Below are positions 57,413 through 64,000 of a stretch of 64,000 nt of DNA, piece by piece. Each line of letters starts with the position of its first letter. Positions within the stretch are counted from its first letter, which is position 1. Under the pieces are notes generated by a model. The model was not told where the DNA came from and made no database searches. It saw nothing but the letters and a program-made list of their open reading frames with translations. The stretch is from NCBI GenBank assembly GCA_964036195.1, contig OZ038450.1, positions 1,614,701-1,678,700 on the forward strand. Reading direction: 5' to 3'. Both the position numbers and the translations under genes were made by a program. The DNA is from Sphaerolaimus hirsutus. Its lineage: Eukaryota; Nematoda; Chromadorea; Monhysterida; Sphaerolaimidae.

Positions 57413-59880
57413 TGGAGTCGTGAAATTAAAAACATTTCATCCAAATTCCATTTGTCAACACCATTTGTTACTCTAGATTCATTAACGTGCTCTTCGGAAC
57501 CAACTTTTAGGTAATGTTCAATACATAGTGGTATTCATTCAGTTCCTTTGAAAATGAACCCAGTGTTGTTGTGTTGTAAAATGAGCCATTCACAGTCATC
57601 TATGTGGGGCGTAATTTCATTTCTGTGCCCCATTCAGTGCTACTTTTATTTCCACCCACCTTTCCGTTTAGTGAATCTCTTTCTAAGTAATTCAGAAAGT
57701 ATTCAGCTATTTATGCATCTCGGAGAAAGTCTTGTTTTCGTTCGAGCCGCCACTTAACTTTCCGTGACTCATTTTTTTCCGGTTGAAGTAATTTTTCTCT
57801 GTTTTTCTTCAATTTTTTATCGATTTCACCTGAGGCGTTTTATTCTGCAATACTTATCGATGTTTTGTGGCCAGTGGAATGGAAAATAAATAGGTAAATA
57901 TTATACATAGACACTGTATGAAGTCAAAGTCTTTTTTCCGATGTGTCGGGCAGAAAATCTTTGGAAACTTTTGTAGTGAATTTTGCACGATTTCCCATCA
58001 ATGTTATCACGTGTCATGCACGCAAACTTTTGCCGACGATAAATATTTTACAACTGCGTGTAATGGGTACTTATTTTTCACCCACATTGCAGATACTGTT
58101 ACGGAATTGTCAATTTCCGTTGTTTTTGGTATTTTTTTCGTGTACTTTAGGTATCGAGTCAATTTTTCATTTTTATCGCGAAATTGAACATTCGCAAAAA
58201 ATCAATTTGAAAGGTGTCATTTCTGATCTTTCAAATAGACAAAATTCCCAATTTGAGAGACATTTGAGCTCAATCTGTCTTCATTTCGGTGCTTGTTTAG
58301 GCGCAGTACGTAAATACATCACATTATTTCTGCACACCAAATGTGTTGCGAATGCAGACTTGCAAAATAAAAAAATTAGGATTAAAAATCTGGCATCATG
58401 TGGTTTTGTGTGGGTTGAGGAATGCTAGGTGTGTAGGCAAACTTGTGTAAGACCGTAGCTGTGCAAAATGTGATCACCTGGATACTTTTTTTGCTACCGT
58501 CACTTCTTTCAATATTGTTATTATCTAAATGTGTGTCGCAGAAATTTTTTCTAACTTTTTTGTAAGTATATAGTGGTTCGAAAGAATCACTCTAGCGTGA
58601 AATGACTGGGATACAAATGTTTTGCACGAGAAAATGTAAATTGTATATAATCCAATTTTGGAGGAAATCCCATCTTCCACATGTCTGATTATTTGAGTTC
58701 ACGAAATTTAGGACTTTTGTATTCTATGTATTTACATCTAGGATGGATTTATAGCCTAGATTTATTGAGCCTGGACAAATATGCAACATGTGTTTCCATC
58801 CTAAAATGTTTCTTGTCAATGTCAACTTTTAAAATTCCTTATTTCAGAGGAACCTGATGAAATTCAGTTTGTGTTCCTTTATAAATTAGAAAGATACTAT
58901 TTGGATATGTGTGTATTTTACCTTCATATGTACATTTACATATCTGTGTAAAATGTGTCTTCAATTATTTGGCCTTGAATTTCAGGCACACTGTCTGTCA
59001 TGGCATTTTGTAGCATTGCGTACATCCTTTAGTGTGAAATTTTGTTATGTTGAATATAATGTAAATAGAATGGATGATTTCATGGTGAATGTGGATTCAG
59101 CCTTTCCATTGGATCAAATAGCGAATTTAGTGGTGTAAAAACGCCAGAGGAAATGGCGCTGGCGCCAATGACCATTCAAAATGACACCGGGAGCGTTCCC
59201 GCAGACGGTAGAGCCTCAAACGTGTGACAAAATTAGTGAAAGGTAAAATGACTGATATTTACAGTGTAGAACAATTTACCGGGCTAATCCAGCTTACATG
59301 ACATTTTGTATGCTGCGATGAAATTGGCGGTGCTAATTACGCTATGAAATTGCGCTGTCAAAACATGGCGTTAAGTGAGGAAAAGGCGCAAAGCCAAATG
59401 GCGCCACCCTCAGCATAACGGCGCATAATTTTCATATTTATGCAACAGTGGGTGAATTGGATTTCGATGATCGATTGGCTCAGTGATTTGTGATGAGTGG
59501 GTCCACTTTTTGGCCTTGCGCCCCCACCCGTTGTGCTAGATAAATTCGCCTAAATAGCGGGTGGTTCATTTTTTGGTAATTTTTTTCCATAGAATTATAA
59601 TGAGTTTCTTGACAAGGTGTCTTAGAACTCCCCTCCTAAAATTCCTAGCATGTTTTAAAATATTTTTTTCGCAATTGAACGACCCACCCTGCAACGTGTT
59701 CATTGTGTTGAATGTAAAGTGTGCACTGGTGGGGATCGGTAGAAATTACGCGCGGCACTGTTCTGGCGCTCGAATACAGGTTCATGTTCGTGTTTGCCCA
59801 TGCAAAAGTAAAGCCAACCTACCCTGTAATCGTGACTATTGCGTGTTTCGTTCGGTCCAGTCCATTTCAGAATGAATGGA
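57413..59880. other. Intron DNA with small inverted elements
   Basis: Two overlapping frames of 89 and 161 codons (57918-58428) have background composition and no exon context. A GGGTGGTTCATTTTTTGG / CGACCCACCCTGC pair at 59555-59695 is a possible small element. A GGCGCTGGCGCCA patch lies at 59153-59166. Confidence 0.4.
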
Positions 59881-60012
59881 CTGTCGCCTCAGTATATATG
59901 ACGCACTTTTCGTCCTGTCTCGATTCGTCAAGTCCGCATCGGTCCGTTATCACTATTTCAATACTGAGCTGCACTGTCTCGTCAGATTCTCACCCACTTT
60001 GGTCACAGCAAG
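59881..60012 (+). promoter_or_regulatory. Possible alternative promoter / 5' UTR
   Basis: CG content rises here relative to the surrounding intron (TCGATTCGTC, CCGCATCGGTCCG), just upstream of an ATG in fair context (CAAGATGTC) that opens a coding-like frame. This is an inference from composition and position. No TATA box or initiator is clear. Confidence 0.35.
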
Positions 60013-60082
60013 ATGTCGTCATGTGACGAATCAGCAGATTCCCAAACTGATTGTGACGATATTGAACACATCCTCCCTCGTG
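60013..60082 (+). CDS. Candidate alternative first coding exon
   Basis: The ATG at 60013 opens MSSCDESADSQTDCDDIEHI then LPR, acidic and protein-like. Two donors give the same phase 1: GTATTC at 60083 (this end), or GTATAT at 60110, which would add GIPSSERMR. Either joins the acceptor at 60242, giving an Ala or Thr codon followed by FRFAIKKMTAESQ. Without splicing the frame stops at about 60114. No homology recognised. Confidence 0.5.
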
Positions 60083-60242
60083 GTATTCCATCATCTGAGC
60101 GCATGCGCAGTATATGATCCCTACCCCCGCGCGGCCGCGTTTTTATTGCGCTTTTTATGCAGTTTTTATGCAGTTTTGATATCTTTTTTTATGCGCGCAC
60201 TATATGTTTCGGTTTTTCGAATTTTTCTCGCCCAACTTTCAG

Positions 60243-60640
60243 CGTTTCGCTTTGCGATTAAAAAAATGACGGCCGAATCTCAAGCGAAAGTGGCTAACGG
60301 CGGCGGAAAATGTTTTAAAATGCCTACTAGCTCCTGCGACAATAGCAGCAGCTTTCTATCGAAATCCATGCTCACATTGGCTACTAAAAGGGGCAGGAAA
60401 TTCGCCACGGCGCTGACTAGAAGCGGCAGCGATAGAAGTTTGAAAAAAGCTGTAAAATCGTCTCTAAATGTGATGTCGGGTCCAGAAAACGACATTCTAA
60501 CTGGTTCATGTATTTCGTCCCTTACTTCGCCGCAATCATTCGCCGATTGGGACTTTATAGATGATGATGTTTTCGATGAAATCACAGCCGTATACGCCAC
60601 TGGCAGTCCCAAATGCAGTCCCGCGTGGAATCACGCTAAA
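60243..60640 (+). CDS. Second exon of the alternative 5' end
   Basis: A strong acceptor TTTCTCGCCCAACTTTCAG ends at 60242. The exon is entered in phase 1 and reads FRFAIKKMTAESQAKVANGG, then SKSMLTLATKRGRKFATALT, then SFADWDFIDDDVFDEITAVY and SPAWNHAK. It ends AAA before GTGCAT at 60641 in phase 0, compatible with 62414. That donor is weak. GCC|GTATAC near 60591 is another phase-0 option, and TTA|GTAAGT at 60739 is stronger but gives phase 2. An in-frame ATG at 60266 could be a start if the upstream exon is not used. No known domain. Confidence 0.65.
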
Positions 60641-61201
60641 GTGCATTTTTTGTTTTTGAAATTGGTTTTATTTTTGTTGTTTTCACATTTTTCGATGTGC
60701 TCTGGAGAAGTCAGCTACATCAATATTTTGAATACTTAGTAAGTATATATTGCAGAATCATATTTTGCATAGAAGGGTTTTCGAACGTTGCCGGAAGGGT
60801 TGTTCGTTTAACACAGTAAACTATAACAGCCGGTGCGAAAGCCTTCCTAGCATTAGAGGGAAACCCATTATTTAACCACAGCGACTCGTAACCCATCGAC
60901 TCGTAAGCCAAAGTACATCAAGATTAAAGCCAAAGTGCCTCGTCTCTAAAGCCGCAGTCAATCAATCGACCCATCACCAAAAGTGTATCATTATTTAACC
61001 CCATTGTGTCATTATTAAAGCCATGCGTACATAGTGCATATTTTGTGTCATTATTAAAGCCATGTGTACTAACGCCTCACCTGGTGTAGCGTACATTATA
61101 CATTATACGTGTGGCTGTTTCGTGTTGTCGGGATCAATTACAATGAGGTTGCCACTGCAAAATAATAAAACATGTCATTAAGCTGTGGCACAATTTTATC
61201 G

Positions 61202-61415
61202 ATAACTTTTTTATTTGGAGGCGGATTTGATTTAAAAAGTTTTTCTGAAAGCACTTTTCCTTCTGATTCCAATGCAAATGCCGCTTTTATATGAAGAAAA
61301 AAAAATGAAAACAATATTGAAATCAAAAAGCGACATGTGCATTGGAATCAGAAGAAAAAGAGCTTTCAGAAAAACGTTTTTTTAATCAAATCCGCCTCCA
61401 AATAAAAAAGTTATT
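61202..61415. repeat. Near-perfect 214-bp palindrome
   Basis: ATAACTTTTTTATTTGGAGG then CGGATTTGATT at the left is matched by AATCAAATCCGCCTCCAAAT then AAAAAAGTTAT at the right, continuing through TCTGATTCCAATGCA / TGCATTGGAATCAGA. Arms of roughly 85-90 bp. Confidence 0.85.
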
Positions 61416-61545
61416 GAGGAAATAGCAACAGTAAATATATCATAAAAACAGGTGCTAGATAAATCTGTATTTATATACCTAATTAGTTCCAGAAAAATAT
61501 ACTGTGATTAATGTGACACATTCAGCATTCAAATACCTAGGTAAC

Positions 61546-61962
61546 TTACACAATGCAAATGAGTGGTGAAGTAGATTTGGCAGTCCCTTTGTTGCATTGC
61601 TTACACAATGCACACGCGTAGTATTTACTTCCAGCTTTTGAACTTTGCAGGTGAAATTTGTAGTAGTGCTGTGGGAAGGACTGACTTTGAATAAATAGAA
61701 TTGGCTTGTTCAAGATTGACAAGCCATGAATTACATGGTCATCAGTAATTTTTCCAAAAGTTGGTGCCAGCCATTCCTGTGGAATTTTATAGATAAAAAA
61801 TTGATAGTTGAACAAAATTGATGAAAAAATGCAAAACAGACACGAAAATACAAGGGAGCAGAATATAAAACAAACCGTTTTTTTTCTCTGTATGATGCTC
61901 TCATGCAGGATATGCCATTTACGTCTGTTATCCATCTCTTTGTTCACACCGAAATTCTCCAT
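61546..61962 (-). pseudogene. Transposon-associated frame with FLYWCH-like end
   Basis: A 138-codon frame inside the element. The C-terminal part (HYYKFHLQSSKAGSKYYACA then LCKQCNKGTAKS) has the aromatic-then-CxxC layout of FLYWCH-type zinc fingers, which accompany some Mutator-like transposases. A good donor GTAAGT overlaps the stop, so it could be one exon of a decayed gene. The middle part (FIFCSLVFSCLFCIFSS) is hydrophobic. The assignment is tentative. Confidence 0.3.
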
Positions 61963-62413
61963 GATCCACTACATTGAGCCAAACAGAAATTGGCCACACG
62001 TGTCCATTCAAAAGCGGATTACCCCAAAAATGGCTGTGAAGTTACCGCCACATGTATTTAAAAACTATACATCCATTTTGTATGTGTATCATTAAGTATT
62101 TCCCTGTATTGCGGCTTGCGAGTCGACATATTGGCTTTAATAATGACACACAATGGCTTTAATAATGACACATTTTTTATGACCGTTTTGGCTTTAATGT
62201 CGCTATACTTTGGCTTACCTAGCGAGGTACTTTGGCTTTACAGTCGATGGGTTAAATCTCGGGTAGCTTTAATGACGCTATACTCTCCTAGCATTACCAT
62301 GATGCATGATCTAGCATAACCGTTTTTTTTACACCCGTATAGGTCAATACTTATACGGGTTTCCAAATACACAAAATTGAACACTACAACCACAACAATC
62401 CCCCCATTTATAG

Positions 62414-62606
62414 CGCGCAACAGTGGCCTCCACACATCCAAGCTGCGCATCGACTTCGTGCCCGGCACCGCCGCCAGCGAGGGCACCTTCGGCCAGCTCG
62501 GCAAGGTCATCGCTGACGCATAACAGCCAGCAGTCTGGGTCGAGGACGAATAGTCCAAAAGCCACCATGGTTAATGGACACGATGCGGCTTTGGCGCTCA
62601 ATGCTG
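62414..62606 (+). CDS. PTPN4-like gene, linker exon
   Basis: The acceptor CCCCCCATTTATAG ends at 62413. The exon reads RATVASTHPSCASTSCPAPP then ARAPSASSARSSLTHNSQQS and TNSPKATMVNGHDAALALNA, low-complexity Ser/Ala/Pro. It is entered in phase 0, so it can follow either 42213 or 60640, and it ends in phase 1 before a good donor GTGAGT at 62607. The junction to 62935 gives an Ala codon. The chain to the PDZ exon is unambiguous. Confidence 0.85.
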
Positions 62607-62706
62607 GTGAGTGGGCATTTGGTGTTGGGTGTGTTTATAATGTACTTTGTGGGCATGTGTGGTGTTTACCTGTGCAGATCTTCTTGCACAGGTAAATGGA
62701 AGATTT

Positions 62707-62872
62707 GGTGCCACTTCCAGATAGTGTAAAATGTTCTGTAAAATGTAAAATATCATGCGAAGTGTCGAAGATGCTCGTAAAATGCTCTGGAAAATAGTAA
62801 ACGTATTTACGACTTTAGATACTTTGCATGACATTTTACAGGGCATTTTGCCGTGTCTGGGATCGTTCCAGG
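62707..62872. mobile_element. Family A MITE in the intron
   Basis: GGTGCCACTTCCAGATAGTG at the left, CATTTTACAGGGCATTTTGC and GTGTCTGGGATCGTTCCAGG at the right. Ordinary intronic copy, 100 bp from the preceding donor and 62 bp from the next acceptor. Confidence 0.8.
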
Positions 62873-62934
62873 GAAGTTTATAAGCTACCCAACCAGCATG
62901 CAAAAAAACCCTCGAAACCCCCCCCCCCCCTCAG

Positions 62935-63136
62935 CGACCCCCCTGGCGCTGGCGCAATCTCTATCAGCGCAGTCGAGTACGAACAGTTCTGCGGGGTGCT
63001 CCTCGGCCAGCACCAGCGCACCGGGCCAGCACCAGGGGCACCACAACGGGCACCAACAGCACCACAACGGTGCCGTCAATGGCGCAGCCGCGCTGGTGGA
63101 ACAGCAGACCAGTCAGAGATCTAGCGTGGCTAGCAG
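62935..63136 (+). CDS. PTPN4-like gene, Gln/His/Ser-rich linker exon
   Basis: A C-rich acceptor (CCCCCCCCCCTCAG) ends at 62934. Entered in phase 1: TPLALAQSLSAQSSTNSSAG, then CSSASTSAPGQHQGHHNGHQ and NGAVNGAAALVEQQTSQRSS then VASR. It ends AG before GTGAGG at 63137 in phase 2, completing an Arg codon with 63502. 202 nt, disordered, no domain. Confidence 0.9.
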
Positions 63137-63174
63137 GTGAGGGTTGGGGATTAGATTTGGAGGTGGTCAATTTG

Positions 63175-63305
63175 AGTGGAGAAGTAAAAACTATTTGAGA
63201 AGTGAGAAGTGAAATGAGGAGTGAGAGGTGAAATGAGAAATAAATTCTCACCACTTTTCATTTCACTTCCCATTTTGTTTCTCACTTGCACAATTGGCAC
63301 CTGGT
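63175..63305. repeat. GAAGTGAGAAGTGA tandem repeat with inverted partner
   Basis: GAGAAGTGAGAAGTGAAATG units are followed by inverted TTTCATTTCACTTCCCATTT and a CACTTGCACAATTGGCACC end that resembles a family P terminus. It lies within the last complete intron. Confidence 0.6.
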
Positions 63306-63501
63306 TTTTGGGCTTTTTGAAAACAGGAATATTAGTAAGGCTTTGTGAAAATTCACGTGATTCATTGTTATCTTTTTCCTCATTATTTCGAAAGCTTTTC
63401 CTCGATAATTTCGAAAAATTTGGACTGTAAAAACCCGAAAAACAATATTCGAAGCTAAATAAAATATTTTCATAAAAATTTCAATCCTTTCACCCTTCCA
63501 G

Positions 63502-63751
63502 ATCCGGTTCCAGTCAATCCTCTGTCGCTCAATCGTCATCGCAAAACTCTGGCGCCAACGCCAACGCCATGGCGCCAGGTTGCCGTAGCGCCACCAATGG
63601 GCACCAAGTGAGCCCCAAGCGCCAATCGCCAACGTGTTCATTAGGTAACGGCTCACTAGGTAACGGCAGCGTGAATGGCGACATCAATGAGTCTTTGATT
63701 GTGATTAAGATGAAACCCGACTCGCAAGGCAGATTTGGATTCAATGTGAAG
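63502..63751 (+). CDS. PTPN4/PTPN3-type protein tyrosine phosphatase, exon with start of PDZ domain
   Basis: The acceptor CCTTTCACCCTTCCAG ends at 63501. The exon is entered in phase 2 with SGSSQSSVAQSSSQNSGANA, continues with SPKRQSPTCSLGNGSLGNGS and ends with LIVIKMKPDSQGRFGFNVK before GTGGGT at 63752, phase 0. The last 19 residues fit the first strand and carboxylate-binding GFNV loop of the PDZ in PTPN4/PTPN3 (insect Ptpmeg), where MKPD..GRFGFNVKGG is characteristic. These enzymes have an N-terminal FERM domain, a linker, one PDZ and a C-terminal phosphatase domain, and act at the membrane-cytoskeleton interface. The rest of the PDZ and the catalytic domain must lie beyond the window. The linker is far longer and more repetitive than in vertebrates, if the upstream exons belong. 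Confidence 0.85.
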
Positions 63752-64000
63752 GTGGGTGTGGCTTGCGTTTTTGGTTCTTAGCTAAAGCTGCTTGCTAAAT
63801 AAGCGGATGTGGATGTGTTTTTGAAGCGTGACACTATTGCACTGAATGGAAATGTGTAAATAAAAAAAATCCACAACTTGTAAATTACAAAAACTCAAAT
63901 TTTCATGTATAACATGCAAAATTCCCTGTGAATATTTTTGCCAGTCATTTAGGATTTTTCGCGTTATCTTACAGTGTTTTACATTGGTCCCTTGTAGTCT
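63752..64000 (+). other. Start of the next intron
   Basis: Begins with donor GTGGGT. No exon is seen before the window ends. The next expected exon would continue the PDZ with a Gly-rich start. Confidence 0.7.

Larger units (their letters stand above)
60865..62262. mobile_element. Element with AAAGCC tandem arms and an inner palindrome
   Basis: The left arm (60885-61075) contains AACCCATCGACTCGTAAGCC and ATTATTAAAGCCATG units. The right arm (62120-62260) has the inverted units (ATGGCTTTAATAATGAC, GGCTTTACAGTCGATGGGTT). Inside are a near-perfect palindrome (61202-61415) and a - strand frame (61546-61962). Exact ends and target duplication were not found. Confidence 0.6.

Noticed and set aside
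57918..58428. Overlapping 89- and 161-codon frames
   Set aside because: Background AT composition, two frames open over the same DNA, no splice sites or domain.
60280..60612. 110-codon - strand frame opposite the 60243 exon
   Set aside because: Shadow of the coding exon, with no splice context of its own.
59876..60739. A 287-codon frame read as one continuous protein
   Set aside because: The first part is AT-rich and has an acceptor (ending 60242) in the middle. The coding-like part starts there, and the phase-1 entry fits a separate upstream exon.
1..64000. tRNA, rRNA or other structural RNA genes
   Set aside because: None recognised by eye. The many hairpins are better explained as MITEs.

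Overview
This is intron-rich, AT-rich genomic DNA from an animal, almost certainly an invertebrate. No prokaryotic features are present: no operons, Shine-Dalgarno sites, tRNA or rRNA genes, or CRISPR arrays. Coding sequence makes up only about 4% of the window and lies in short GT/AG-bounded exons on the + strand. The rest is intron packed with small non-autonomous DNA transposons (MITEs and foldback elements). I cannot name the species. A 200-N assembly gap lies at 786-985.

Coding part. The only recognisable domain is at the 3' end. The exon 63502-63751 ends in the start of a PDZ domain (LIVIKMKPDSQGRFGFNVK) that closely matches the PDZ of the FERM-PDZ tyrosine phosphatases PTPN4/PTPN3 (Ptpmeg in insects). 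Three exons (62414-62606, 62935-63136, 63502-63751) join in perfect reading phase and encode a Ser/Gln/Asn/His-rich linker leading into that PDZ. About 20 kb upstream, a second group (37621-38013, 38224-38421, 38500-38642, 41357-41625, 42077-42213) also joins in phase. It ends in phase 0, which fits directly onto 62414. A third pair (60013-60082 or -60109, then 60243-60640) starts with a good ATG and also feeds 62414 in phase 0, so it looks like an alternative first exon with its own promoter. An isolated long exon (15814-16558) and a weaker candidate (25813-25975) may belong to the same gene. The FERM and phosphatase catalytic domains are not in the window.

Repeat landscape. I can separate at least eight recurring families by their termini. 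(A) GGTGCCACTCCCAGACCCTG / GTAAAATG elements, about 20 copies. (B) CCGTATTTCCTCGAAATAC elements with long C or G runs and TA target duplications. (C) a ~250-bp TATACTCGG element, three copies. (D) a ~165-bp hairpin family. (E) AACGTAAGGCG elements. (F) ACACACTAGTTGAC elements. (P) CCGCAAGTGGACAAG elements. (S) ~510-bp hAT-type elements starting CAGGGGTCTC with 8-bp target duplications. There is also a 2.1-kb foldback element (35371-37513) with a 9-bp target duplication. Several elements are nested inside others, which gives a relative order of insertion.

Most interesting point. One family-A copy (38014-38223) is exactly coextensive with an intron. The exon reading frame is open up to its first base and resumes in the same phase right after its last base, and its ends supply GT and AG. 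This is the signature of an introner, a transposon that creates an intron on insertion. The same family is present in about 20 other copies within 64 kb.
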